Assembly: GCA_027186245.1 (NCBI GenBank) | Contig: CP114497.1 | Coordinates: forward strand, 4,657,501-4,721,500 | DNA length: 64,000 bases | Direction of reading: 5' to 3' | DNA from: Coriaria nepalensis | Taxonomy: Eukaryota; Streptophyta; Magnoliopsida; Cucurbitales; Coriariaceae | Program-made: the position numbers and the translations under genes | Shown here: positions 39,801-53,410 of the stretch, piece after piece | How positions within the stretch are numbered: the first letter of the stretch is position 1 | Layout of the letters: each line of letters starts with the position of its first letter | Notes under the pieces: model-generated | What the model was told of the DNA's origin: nothing | The model's input: only the letters and a program-made list of their open reading frames with translations | Databases searched by the model: none

Positions 39801-42542
39801 TTTGTGCATAACATGCAAGTGATCATTCAAGGACACATGTGCATTTGTTTCACCTTAAAATCATGTCAATAAATAACTCTCTAGAAGTCGTTATATCATT
39901 TGGAAGCCATTCGAATGAATTCTATCTTCATACTTCGACCACGAGTTTCGTGCATATCATACTAACGATCATTGAAGGATACGTGTGTATTTATTTCACT
40001 TTAAAATCTTGTCAGTGACTCTCTTCAAGCGCATAAATAATTTGGACGTGATTCGAACGAATTTTATTTTCGCACTTTGAACACGAGTTTCATGCATAAC
40101 ATGCTAGAGATCATTGACATCTACGTGTGCATTTATTTCACCTTGAACACGAGTTTTGCACTTTGAACACGAGTATCATGCATATCATTCTAACGCTCAT
40201 TGAAGGATACATGTGCATTTATTTCACCTTAAAATCATGTCAATAAGTCTATTCAAGCCCTTCAATCATTTTTGACGTGATTCAAACGAATTCTATTTTC
40301 GCACATCGAATATGGGTTTCGTGCATAACATGCTATTGATTATTGAAGGATACGTGTGCATTTGTTTCACATTAAAATCATGTCAATGAGTCCCTTCAAG
40401 GTCTTAATTCATTTGGAAGCGATTTCAATGAATTCTATTTTCGCACTTTGAACAAAAGTTTCGTGCATAACATGCTAATGATCATCGAAGCACATGTGCG
40501 CACTTGTTTCCCCTGAAAATCACGGCAATGAGTCTTCTCAAGGCCTTAAATCATTTAGAAGCGATTCCAACGAATTCTATTTTTGCACTTTGAACACGAA
40601 TTTCGTGCATAACATGCTAATTATCATTGAAGGACACGTGTGCATTTGTTTCACCTTAAAATCATGTCAATGAGTCTCTTCAAAGCCTTAAATCATTTAG
40701 AAGAGATTCCAACGAATTTTATTTTCGCACTTGGAACACAAGTTTCATGCATAACGTGCTAATGATCAATGAAGAACATGTGGGCATTTGTTTCACCTTA
40801 AAATCACGGCAATGAGTCTTTTCAAGCCTTAAATCATTTGGAAGCGATTCCAACGAATTCTATTTTTGCACTTTGAACAGGAATTTCGTGCATAACATGC
40901 TAACGATGATTGAAAGACATGTGTGCATTTTTTTTGACCATATAATCATGTCAATGAGTCTCTTCAGGGCCTTAAATCATTCGGAAGTGATTCCAACGAA
41001 TTCTATTTTTGCACTTTAGACACGAATTTCGTGCATAACATGCTAATGATCATTGAAGGACACGTGTGCATTTTTTTCACCTAAAAATCATGTCAATGAG
41101 TCTTTCTATTCAAGGCCTTAAATTATTTGGAAGCGATTACAACGAATTCTATTTTCACACTTTGAAGACAAGTTTCGTGCATATCATTCTAACGATCATT
41201 CTAGTATACGTGTGCATTTGTTTCACCTTAAAATCATGTCAACGAAACTCTTCAAGGCGATAAATCATTTGGAAGCGATTCCAACGAATTCTATTTTCGC
41301 ACTTTGAACACGAATTTCGTGCATAACATGCTAATGATCATTGAAGGACACATGTGCATTTTGTTTAACCTTAAAATCATGTCAATGAGTCTCTTTAAAG
41401 CCCTTTAGTTACTTGGACATGATTCGAACGAATTCTATTTTCACACTTTGAACACGAATTTCGTGAATAACATGCGAATAATGATCATTGAAGGATACAT
41501 GTCTATTTACTTCACCTTAAAATCATGTCAATGAGTCTCTTTACGGCCTTAAATCATTTTGGAGCGATTGCAACGAATTCTATTCTTGCACTTTGAACAC
41601 GGGTTTCGTGTAGAACATTCTAATGATCGTAGAAGGACATCTGTGCATTTGTTTCACGTTAGAATCATGTCAATGAGTCTCTTCACGGCCTTAAATCATT
41701 TGGAAGTGATTCAAAAGAATTCTATTTTTGCACTTTAGACACGAATTTCGTGCATAACATGCTAATGATCATTGAAGGACACGTGTGCATTTTTTTCACC
41801 TAAAAATCATGTCAATGAGTCTATCTATTCAAGGCCTTAAATTATTTGGAAGCGATGAAAACGAATTCTATTTTCACACTTTGAACACAAGTTTCGTGCA
41901 TATCATTCTAACGATCATTGTAGTATACGTGTGCATTTGTTTCACCTTAAAATCATGTCAACGAAACTCTTCAAGGCGATAAATCATTTGGAAGCGATTC
42001 CAACGAATTCTATTTTCGCACTTTGAACACGAATTTCGTGCATAACATGCTAATGATCATTGAAGGACACATGTGCATTTTGTTTAACCTTAAAATCATG
42101 TCAATGAGTCTCTCTAAAGCCCTTTAGTTGGACATGATTCGAACGAATTCTATTTTCACACTTTGAACACGAATTTCGTGAATAACATGCTAATAATGAT
42201 CATTGAAGGATACATGTCAATTTACTTCACCTTAAAATCATGTCAATGAGTCTCTTTACGGCCTTAAATCATTTTGGAGCGTTTCCAACGAATTCTATTC
42301 TTGCACTTTGAACACGAGTTTCGTGTAGAACATTCTAATGATCGTAGAAGGACATCTGTGCATTTGTTTTACGTTAGAATCATGTCAATGAGTCTCTTCA
42401 CGGCCTTAAATCATTTGGAAGCGATTCGAAAGAATTCTATCTTTCCACCTCGAACACGAGTTTCGTGCATAACATACTAATTATCATTAAAAGATACGTG
42501 TGCATTTTTTCACCTTGAACACGAGTTTCGTGCATATCATTC

Positions 42543-44185
42543 TAACGATCATTGAAGGGTACGTGTGCATTTATTTCACTTTAAAATCATGTCAATGAGT
42601 CTATTCAAGCCCTTAAATCATTTTGACGTGATTGGAATGAATTACATTTTCGCACTTCGAATACGAGTTTCGTCTATAATATGCTAATAATTATTGAAGG
42701 ACTGTGTGCATTTATTTCACCTAAAAATCATGTCAATGAGTCTATCTATTCAAGCCCTTCAATCATTTTGACGTGATTCAAACGAATTCTATTTTCGCAC
42801 TTCGAATACGAGCTTTGTGCATAACATGCTATTGATTATTGAAGGATACGTGTGCATTTGTTTGACGTTAAAATCATGTCAATGAGTCTCTTCAAGGCCT
42901 TCAATCATTGGGAAGCGATTCCAACGAATTCTATTTTCGCACTTTGAACACGAATTTCGTGCATAACATGCGAATGATCATTAAAGGACAGGTGTGCATT
43001 TGTTTCACCTTATAATAATGTCAATGAGTCTCTTTAAAGCCCTTTAATCATTTGGACATGATTCGAACGAATTCTATTTTCACACTTTGAACACGAATTT
43101 CGTGAATAACATGCTAATAATGATCATTGAAGGATACATGTCTATTTACTTCACCTTAAAATCATTTCAATGAGTCTCTTTACGACCTTAAACCATTTTC
43201 GAGCGATTCCAACGAATTCTATTCTTGCACTTTGAACACGAGTTTCGTGTAGAACATTCTAATGATCGTAGAAGGACATCTGTGCATTTGTTTCACGTTA
43301 GAATCATGTCAATGAGTCTCTTCACGGCCTTAAATCATTTGGAAGTGATTCAAAAGAATTATATTTTTGCACTTTAGACATGAATTTCGTGCATAACATG
43401 CTAATGATCATTGAAGGACACGTGTGCATTTTTTTCACCTAAAAGTCATGTCAATGAGTCTATCTATTCAAGGCCTTAAATTATTTGGAAGCGATTAAAA
43501 CGAATTCTATTTTCACACTTTCAACACAAGTTTCGTGCATATCATTCTAACGATCATTGTAGTATACGTGTGCATTTGTTTCACCTTAAAATCATGTCAA
43601 CGAAACTCTTCAAGGCGATAAATCATTTGGAAGCGATTCCAACGAATTCTATTTTCGCACTTTGAACACGAATTTCGTGCATAACATGCTAATGATCATT
43701 GAAGGACACATGTGCATTTTGTTTAACCTTAAAATCATGTCAATGAGTCTCTTTAAAGCCCTTTAATTACTTGGACATGATTCGAACGAATTCTACATTC
43801 ACACTTTGAACACGAATTTCGTGAATAACATGCTAATAATGATCATTGAAGGATACTTGTCTATTTACTTCACCTTAAAATCATGTCAATGAGTCTCTTT
43901 GCGGCCTTAAATAATTTTGGAGCGTTTCCAACGAATTCTATTCTTGCACTTTGAACACGAGTTTCGTGTAGAACATTCTAATGATCGTAGAAGGACATCT
44001 GTGCATTTGTTTCACGTTAGAATCATGTCAATGAGTCTCTTCACGGCCTTAAATCATTTGGAAGCGATTCGAAAGAATTCTATCTTTCCACCTCGAACAC
44101 GAGTTTCGTGCATAACATACTAATTATCATTAAAAGATACGTGTGCATTTTTTCACCTTGAACACGAGTTTCGTGCATATCATTC
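42543..44185. repeat. Variant 1643-bp HOR (copy C)
   Basis: This unit has the same recombinant layout as in A and B. It directly follows the end of B without an intervening standard HOR. Private bases include gtttgacgttaaaatc near 42865, acgaccttaaaccatt near 43185 and atatttttgcac near 43360. The change rate appears slightly higher than in the A/B pair. Confidence 0.87.
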
Positions 44186-47100
44186 TAACGATCATTGAAG
44201 GATACGTGTGCATTTATTTCACTTTAAAATCATGTCAATGAGTCTATTCAAGCCCTTAAATCATTTTGACGTGATTGGAATGAATTACATTTTCGCACTT
44301 CGAATACGAGTTTCGTCTATAATATGCTAATAATTATTGAAGGACTGTGTGCATTTATTTCACCTAAAAATCATGTCAATGAGTCTATTCAAGCCCTTCA
44401 ATCATTTTGACGTGATTCAAACGAATTCTATTTTTGCACTTCGAATACGGGCTTGGTGCATAACATGCTATTGATTATTGAAGGATACGTGTGCGTTTGT
44501 TTCACATTAAAATCATGTCAATGAGCCTCTTCAAGGCCTTAAATCATTGGGAAGCGATTCCAACGAATTCTATTTTCGCACTTTGAACATGAATTTCGTG
44601 CATAACATGCTACTGATCATTGAAGGACACGTGTGTATTTGTTTCACCTTAAAATAATGTCAATGAGTCTCTTCAAGGCCTTAAATTATTTGGTAGTGAT
44701 TCCAACGAATTCTATTTTTGCACTTTAAACACGAATGTCGTGCATAACATGCTAATGATCATTGAAGGACACATGTACATTTTTTTCACCTTATAATCAT
44801 GTCAATGACACTCTTGAAGCCCTTAAATCAGTTAGCTGTGATTCGAACGAATTCTATTTTCGCACTTTGAACACGAGTTTCGTGCATAACATGGAACTGA
44901 TCATTCAATAACATATGTGCATTTGTTTGACCTTAAAATCATGTCAATAAGTCTCTTGAAGCCATTAATCAATTGGAAGCGATTGCAAAGAATTCTATCT
45001 TTGTACTTCGAATACGAGTTTCATGCATATCATACTAACGATCATTGAAGGATACGTGTGTATTTATTTCACCTTATGATCATGTCAATGAGTCTCTTGA
45101 AGTCCTTAAATCATTTGGACTCCATTCGAACGAATTCTATTTTCGCACTTCGAACACGAGTTTCGTGCATAACATGCAGCTGATCATTCAAGGACACGTG
45201 TGCATTTCTTTCACCTTAAAATCATGTTACCGAGTATCTTGATGGCCTTAAATTACTTGGAAGCGATTCCAATGAATTCTATTTTCGCACTTTGAACAAA
45301 AGTTTCGTGCATAACATGCTAATGATCATCGAAGCACATGTGCGCATTTGTTTCCCCTGAAAATCACGGCAATGAGTCTTCTCAAGGCCTTAAATCATTT
45401 GGAAGCGATTCCAACGAATTCTATTTTTGCACTTTGGACACGAATTTCGTGCATAACATGCTAATTATCATTGAAGGACACGTGTGCATTTGTTTCACCT
45501 TAAAATCATGTCAATGAGTCTCTTCAAGGCCTTAAATCATTTGGAAGAGATTCCAACGAATTCTATTTTCGCACTTGGAACACAAGTTTCATGCATAACG
45601 TGCTAATGATCATTGAAAGACACGTGTGCATTTTTTTTGACCTTATAATCATGTCAATGAGTCTCTTGAAGCCCTTAAATCATTTGGACGTGATTTGAAC
45701 GAATTCTATTTTTGCACTTCGAACACGAGTTTTGTGCATTACATGCAAGTGATCATTCAAGGACACATGTGCATTTGTTTCACCTTAAAATCATGTCAAT
45801 AAGTCTCTAGAAGCCGTTATATCATTTGGAAGCCATGCAAATGAATTCTATCTTCATACTTCGAACACGAGTTTCGTGCATATCATACTAACGATCATTG
45901 AAGGATACGTGTGTATTTATTTCGCTTTAAAATCTTGTCAGTGACTCTCTTCAAGCGCATAAACAATTTGGACGTGATTCGAACGAATTTTATTTTCGCA
46001 CTTTGAACACGAGTTTCATGCATAACATGCTAGAGATCATTGACAGATACGTGTGCATTTATTTCACCTTGAACACGAGTTTCGCACTTTGAACACGAGT
46101 ATCATGCATATCATTCTAACGGTCATTGAAGGATACATGTGCATTTATTTCACCTTAAAATTATGTCAATAAGTCTATTCAAGCCCTTCAATCATTTTTG
46201 ACGTGATTCAAACGAATTCTATTTTCGCACATCGAATATGGGTTTCGTGCATAACATGCTATTGATTATTGAAGGATACGTGTGCATTTGTTTCACATTA
46301 AAATCATGTCAATGAGTCCCTTCAAGGTCTTAATTCATTTGGAAGCGATTCCAATGAATTCTATTTTCACACTTTAAACAAAAGTTCCGTGCATAACATA
46401 TTAATGATCATTGAAAAAAATATGTGCATTTGTTTTACTTTAAAATCATGTCAATGAGTTTCTTCAAGGCCTTAAATCATTTGGAAGCGATTCCAACGAA
46501 TTCAATTTCGTGCAGAACATGCTAATGATCATTGAAGGACACGTGGGCATTTGTTTTACCTTAAAATTATGTCAATGAGTCTCTTCAAGGCCTTAATTCA
46601 TTTGGAAGCGATTCCAACGAATTCTACTTTTGTACTTTGAACACGAATTTCATGCATAACATGCTAATTATCATTAAAGGACACATGTGCATTTGTTTCA
46701 CCTTATAATAATGTCAATGAGTCTCTTTGTAGCCCTTTAATCATTTGGACATGATTCGAACGAATTCTATTTTCACACTTGGAACACGAATTTCGTGCAT
46801 ATCATTCTAATGATCATTGAAGGATTTGGTGCATTTATATCACTTTAAAATCATGTCAATGACTCTATTCAAGCCCTTAAATCATTTTGACGTGATTCGA
46901 ATAAATTACATTTTTACACTTCGAGTACGAGTTTCATTATAATATGCTAATGATTATTGAAGGACTGTGTGGATTTGTTTCACCTTAAAATCATGTCAAT
47001 GAGTCTATTCAAGGACTTAAATTATTTGGAAGCAATTACAACGAATTCTACCTTCACACTTTGAACACAAGTTTCATGCATATCATTCTAACGATCATTG

Positions 47101-48980
47101 TAGTATACGTGTGCATTTGTTTCTCCTTAAAATCATGTCAACGAAACTGTTCAAGGCCATAAATCATTTGGAAGCGATTCCAACGATTTCTATTTTCGCA
47201 CGTGGAACACGAATTTCGTGCATAACATGCTAATGATCATTGAAGGACACGTGTGCATTTGTTTAACCATAAAATCATGTCAATGAGTCTCTTCAAGGCC
47301 TTAAATCATTTTGATGCGATTCCAATGAATTCTAATTTCATACTTTGAACACGAATTTCGTGAATAACATGCTAATAATGATCATTGAAGGATACATGTC
47401 TATTTACTTCACCTTAAAATCCGGTCAATGAGTCTCTTTACGGCCTTAAATCATTTTGGAGCGATTCCAACAAATTCTATTCTTGCACTTTGAACACGAG
47501 TTTCGTGTAGAACATTCTAAAGTTCGTACAGGACATCTGTGCATTTGTTTCACGTTAGAATCATGTCAATGAGTCTCTTCACGGCCTTAAATCATTTGGA
47601 CTCGATTCGAACGAATTCTATTTTCGCACTTCGAACACGAGTTTCGTGCATAACATGCAAGTGATCATTCAAGGACACATGTGCATTTCTTTCACCTTAA
47701 AATCATGTTACTGAGTTTCTTCATGGCCTTAAATTATTTGGAAGCGATTCCGATGAATTCTATTTTCGCACTTTGAACAAAAGTTTCGTGCATAACATGC
47801 TAATGATCATCGAAGCACATGTGCGCATTTGTTTCACCTAGAAATCATGGCAATGAGTCTTCTCAAGGCCTTAAATCATTTGGACGCGATTCCAACGAAT
47901 TCTATTTTTGCACTTTGAACACGAAATTCATGCATAACATGGTAATGATCATTGAAGGACACGTGGGCATTTGTTTCACCTTAAAATCACGGCAATGAGT
48001 CTTTTCAAGGCATTAAATCATTTGGAAGCGATTCCAACGAATTCTATTTTCGCACTTTGAACACAAGTTTCATGCATAACATGCTAATGATCAATGAAGA
48101 ACATGTGGGCATTTGTTTCACCTTAAAATCACGGCAATGAGTCTTTTCAAGGCCTTAAATCATTTGGAAGCGATTCCAACTAATTCTATTTTTGCACTTT
48201 GAGCACGAATTTCGTGCATAACATGCTAATGATCATTGAAAGACATGTGTGCATTTTTTTTCACCTTATAATCATGTCAGTGAGTCTCTTGAAGCCCTTA
48301 AATCATTTGGACGTGATTTGAATGAATTCTATTTTCGCACTTCGAACACGAGTTTTGTGCATAACATGCAAGTGATCATTCAAGGACACATGTGCATTTG
48401 TTTCACCTTAAAATCATGTCAATAAATAACTCTCTAGAAGTCGTTATATCATTTGGAAGCCATTCGAATGAATTCTATCTTCATACTTCGACCACGAGTT
48501 TCGTGCATATCATACTAACGATCATTGAAGGATACGTGTGTATTTATTTCACTTTAAAATCTTGTCAGTGACTCTCTTCAAGCGCATAAATAATTTGGAC
48601 GTGATTCGAACGAATTTTATTTTCGCACTTTGAACACGAGTTTCATGCATAACATGCTAGAGATCATTAACATCTACGTGTGCATTTATTTCACCTTGAA
48701 CACGAGTTTTGCACTTTGAACACGAGTATCATGCATATCATTCTAACGCTCATTGAAGGATACATGTGCATTTATTTCACCTTAAAATCATGTCAATAAG
48801 TCTATTCAAGCCCTTCAATCATTTTTGACGTGATTCAAACGAATTCTATTTTCGCACATCGAATATGGGTTTCGTGCATAACATGCTATTGATTATTGAA
48901 GGATACGTGTGCATTTGTTTCACATTAAAATCATGTCAATGAGTCCCTTCAAGGTCTTAATTCATTTGGAAGCGATTCCA
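42543..48980. repeat. Super-unit copy C, partial
   Basis: Copy C starts with the 1643-bp variant HOR (42543-44185) and continues with the module at 44186. Compared with B, the offset is 9123 bp rather than 10,762, because one whole 1639-bp HOR is missing. It falls to 8553 bp after about 45420, because the 570-bp inserted block is missing. Collinearity with the A/B module stops near 48980. There C continues instead into sequence resembling the middle of the module (27014 onward). C is therefore both shorter and differently bounded, and keeps junctions that help order the events. Confidence 0.9.
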
Positions 48981-50350
48981 ATGAATTCTATTTTCGCACT
49001 TTAAACAAAAGTTTCGTGCATGACATACTAACGATCATTGAAGGAAATATGTGCATTTGTTTTACTTTAAAATCATGTCAATGAGTTTCTTCAAGGCATT
49101 AAATCATTTGGAAGCGATTCCAACAAATTCTATTTCCGTACTTTGAACACGAATTTCGTGGATAACATGCTAATGATCATTGAAGGACGCGTGGGCATTT
49201 GTTTCACCTTAAAATTATGTCAATGAGTCTCTTCAAGGCCTTAAATCATTTGGATGCGATTCCAACGAATTCTATTTTTGTACTTTGAACACGAATTTCG
49301 TGCATAACATGCCAATGATCATTAAAGGACACCTGTGCATTTGTTTCACCTTATCATAATGTCAATGAGTCTCTTTGAAGCCCTGTAATAATCATTTGGA
49401 CATGATTCGAACGAATTCTATTTTCACACTTTGGACACGAATTTCGTGCATATCATTCTAACGATCATTGAAGGATTTGGTGCATTTATTTCACTTTAAA
49501 ATCATTTCAATGACTTTATTCAAGCCCTTAAATCATTTTGACGTGATTCGAATGAATTACATTTTCTCGATTCGAATACGAGTTTCGTTATAATATGCTA
49601 ATGATTATTGAAGGACTGTATGCATTTGTTTCACCTAAAAATCATGTCAATGAGTCTATTCAAGGCCTTAAATTATTTGGAAGCGATTACAATGAATTCT
49701 ATTTTCACACTTTGAACACAAGTTTCGTGCATATTATTCTAACGATCATTGTAGTATACGTGTGGATTTGTTTCACCTTAAAATCATGTCAACGAAACTC
49801 TTCAAGGCGATAAATCATTTGGAAGCGATTCGAACGAATTCTATTTTCACACTTTGAACACGAATTTCGTGCATAACATGCTAATGATCATTGAAGGACA
49901 TGTGTGCATTTTGTTTAACCTTAAAATCATGTCAATGAGTCTGTTCAAGGCCTTAAATCATTTGGATGTGATTCCAATGAATTCTAATTTCGTACTTTGA
50001 ACACGAATTTCGTGAATAACTTGCTAATAATGATCATTGAAGGATACATGTCTATTTACTTCACCTTAAAATCCTGTCAATGAGTCTCTTTACAGCCTTA
50101 AATCATTTTGGAGCGATTCCAACGAATTCTATTCTTGCACTTTGAACACGAGTTTCGTGTAGAACATTCTAATGATCGTAGAAGGACATCTGTGCATTTG
50201 TTTCACGTTAGAATCATGTCAATGAGTCTCTTCACGGCCTTAAATCATTTGGAAGCAATTCGAAAGAATTCTATCTTCGGTCCTCGAACACGAGTTTCGT
50301 GCATAACATACTAATGATCATTAAAGGATACGTGTGCATTTATTTCACCT
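48981..50350. repeat. Older paralogue of the module segment 27014-28383
   Basis: Beyond the end of copy C the monomers follow the order of 27014-28383 at an offset near 21,966 bp. Shared rarities are aaggatttggtgcatttatt, cgagtttcgttataatatg-like sequence, caacgaaactcttcaaggcg and tgaattctaatttc. The identity is clearly lower than between A, B and C. This segment therefore continues the 2.62-kb duplication seen inside the module and retains a part that A and B have lost at the matching point. Confidence 0.75.
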
Positions 50351-52670
50351 TGAACACGAGTTCTGCACTTTGAACACGAGTTTCGTGCATATCATTCTAA
50401 CGATCATTGAAGGATACGTGTGCATTTATGTGACTTTAAAATCATGTCAATGAGTCTATTCAAGCCCTTAAATCATTTTGACGTGATTCGAATGAATTAC
50501 ATTTTCGCACTTTGAATACGAGTTTCGTGTATAATATGCTAATGATTATTGAAGGACTGTGTGCATTTGTTTCACCCAAAAATCATGTTAATGAGTCTAT
50601 TCAAGGCCTTAAATTATTTGAAAGCGATTCCAACGGATTCTATTTTCGCACTTTGAACACAGTTTCGTGCATATCATTCTAACGATCATTGTAGTATACG
50701 TGTGCATTTGTTCTCCTAAAAATTATGTCAATGAATCTCTCTTCAAGGCCTTAAATCATTTGGTGGAAGCGATCCCAACGAATCGCACTTTGAACACCAA
50801 TTTCATGCATAACATGCGAATGATCATTGAAGGACACGTGTGTATTTGTTTCGCCTTAAAATCATGTCAATGAGTCTCTTCAAGGCCTTAAATCATTTGG
50901 AAGCGATTGCAACGAATTCTATTTTTACACTTTGAACACGAATTTCGTGCATAACATGCTAATGATCATTGAAAGATACGTGTGCATTTTTTTCACCTTA
51001 TAATCAAGTCAATGAGTCTCTTGAAGCCCTTAAATCATTTGGAAGCGATTCGAACGAATTATTTATTTGCACTTCCAACGCGAGTTTCGTGCATAGCATG
51101 CAAATCTTCATTGAAGGACACGTGTGCATTTTTTTTTCACCGTAAGATCACGTCAATGGGTCTCTTCAAGCCGTTAAATCATTTGGAAGTGATTCAAACG
51201 AATTATATCTTTGCACTTTGAACACGAGTTGCGTGCGTAACATGCTAATCATCATTGAAGGACAAGTGTGCATATGTTTCACCTTTAAAACATGTCAATG
51301 AGTCTCTTCAAGCCCCTATATCATTTGAAAGCAATTCTAACGAATTCTATTCTCGCACTTTGAACACGAGTTTCGTGCAGAACATGCTATGATCATAGAA
51401 GGACATGTGTGCATTTGTTTCACATTGTAATTATGTCAATGAGTCTTTACAAGGCCTTTAATCACTTGCAAGGGATTTCAACAAATTCTCTTTTCGCACT
51501 TTGAACAAAAGTTTCGTGCATAACATGCTAATGACCATTGAAAGACATGTGTACATTTGTTTCACCTTAAAATCATGTCAATGAGTTTCTTTTAGGCCAT
51601 AAATCATTTGGAAACGATTCTAGCAATTTTATCTTCGTATTTCGAACACGAGTTTCGTGCATCTCATACTAACGATCATTGAAGGATACTTGTGTATTTA
51701 TTTCACTTTAAAATCTTGTCAGTGACTCTCTTCAAGCCCATAAATCATTCGGACGTGATTCGAAAAAATTTTATTTTCGCACTTTGAACACGAGTTTCGT
51801 ACATAACATGCTAATGATCATTGAAGGACAGGTGTGCATTTGTTTCACCTTAAAATCATGTCAATGAGTCTCTTGAAGCCATTAAATCATTTGGAAGCGA
51901 TTCGAACGAATTCCTTCTTTGCACTTCGAACACGAGTATCGTGGATAACATACTAATTATCATTGAAGGATACGTGTGCATTTATTTCACCTTGAACACG
52001 AGTTTCGTGCATATCATTCTAACGATCATTGAAGGATATGTGTGCATTTATGTCACTTTAAAATCATGTCACTGAGTCTATTCAAGCCCTTAAATCATTT
52101 TGACATGATTCAAATGAATTACATTTTCGCATTTCGAATACGAGTTTCGTGCATAATATGCTAATGATTATTGAAGGACTCTGTGCATTTGTTTCACCTA
52201 AATATTATGTCAATGAGTCTATCCAAGGCCTTAAATTATTTGGAAGTGATTCCAACGAATTCTATTTTCGCGCTTCGAGAACGAGTTTCGTGCATAACAT
52301 GCTAATGGTCATTGAAGGATACTTGTGCATTTATTTCACCTTGAACACGAGTTTCGCACTTTGAACACAAGTTTTGTGCATATCATTCTAACGATCATTG
52401 AAGGATACATGTGCATTTATTTCACTTTAAAATCATGTCAATGAGTCTATTCAAGCCCTTAAATCATTTTGACGTGATTTGAATGAATTACATTTTCGCA
52501 CTTCGAATACGAGTTTCGTGCATAATATGCTAAGGATTATTGAAGGATACATGTGCGTTTATTTCACCTTAAAATCATGTCAATGAGTCTATTCAAGCCA
52601 TTAAATTATTTGGAAGCGATTCAAACGAATTCCTTCTTCGCACTTCGAACACGAGTTTCGTGCATAACAT

Positions 52671-53410
52671 ACTAATGATCATTAAAGGATACGTGTGCAT
52701 TTATTTCACCTTGAACACGAGTTCTGCACTTTGAACACGAGTTTCGTGCATATCATTCTAACGATCATTGAAGGATACGTGTGCATTTATGTGACTTTAA
52801 AATCATGTCAATGAGTCTGTTCAAGCCCTTACATCATTTTGACATGATTCGAATGAATTACATTTTCGCACTTCGAATACGAGTTTCATGCATAATATGC
52901 TAATGATTATTGAAGGATACATGTGCGTTTATTTCACCTTAAAATCATGTCAATGAGTCTATTCAAGCCCTTAAATCATTTTGACGTGATTCGAATGAAT
53001 TACATTTTCGCAACTGGAACACGAGTTTCGTGCATAACATACTAATGATCATTAAAGGATACGTGTGCATTTATTTCACCTTGAACATGAGTTCTGCACT
53101 TTGAACACGAGTTTCGTGCATATCATTCTAACGATCATTGAAGGATACGTGTGCATTTATGTGACTTTAAAATCATGTCAATGAGTCTGTTCAAGCCCTT
53201 AAATCATTTTGACGTGATTCGAATGAATTACATTTTCGCACTTCGAATACAAGTTTCGTTCATAATATGCTAATGATTCTTGAACGACTGTGTGCATTTG
53301 TTTCACCTAAAAATTATGTCAATGAGTCTATCCAAGGCCTTAAATTATTTGGAAGCGATTCCAACGAATTCTATTTTCGCGCTTCGAAAACGAGTTTCGT
53401 GATCATTGAA
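52671..53410. repeat. Local 370-bp tandem duplication of 2.6 monomers
   Basis: The string actaatgatcattaaagg begins at both 52671 and 53041. The following sequence repeats, including the truncated monomer and the atgtgactttaaaatc monomer. The period 370 equals two full monomers plus one 86-bp truncated monomer. The second copy decays toward 53400. Confidence 0.75.
52695..52780. repeat. 86-bp truncated monomer with a 20-bp internal duplication
   Basis: This is related to the 65-bp M12 of the HOR, but the string gcactttgaacacga is kept so that ttgaacacgag occurs twice, at 52711 and 52731. Similar truncated monomers occur near 26749, 29380, 46067, 48690, 50346, 52337, 53077, 53428, 54506, 54876, 56093 and 60236. 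A version without the duplication occurs near 51988. The class is therefore a recurrent component of the older array and not a feature of the HOR only. Confidence 0.8.

Larger units (their letters stand above)
31781..42542. repeat. 10,762-bp super-unit, copy B
   Basis: Copy B is collinear with copy A over its full length. Its standard HOR is 31781-33419, its variant HOR is 33420-35062 and its irregular module is 35063-42542. The inserted 570-bp block is present (36303-36883), as are its donor (38784-39364) and the 719-bp pair (41003-42440). Copy B has a few private bases, for example caatcagtc at about 31834, gatgtgattgg near 35147 and tgtcaatttac near 42217. Confidence 0.93.
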
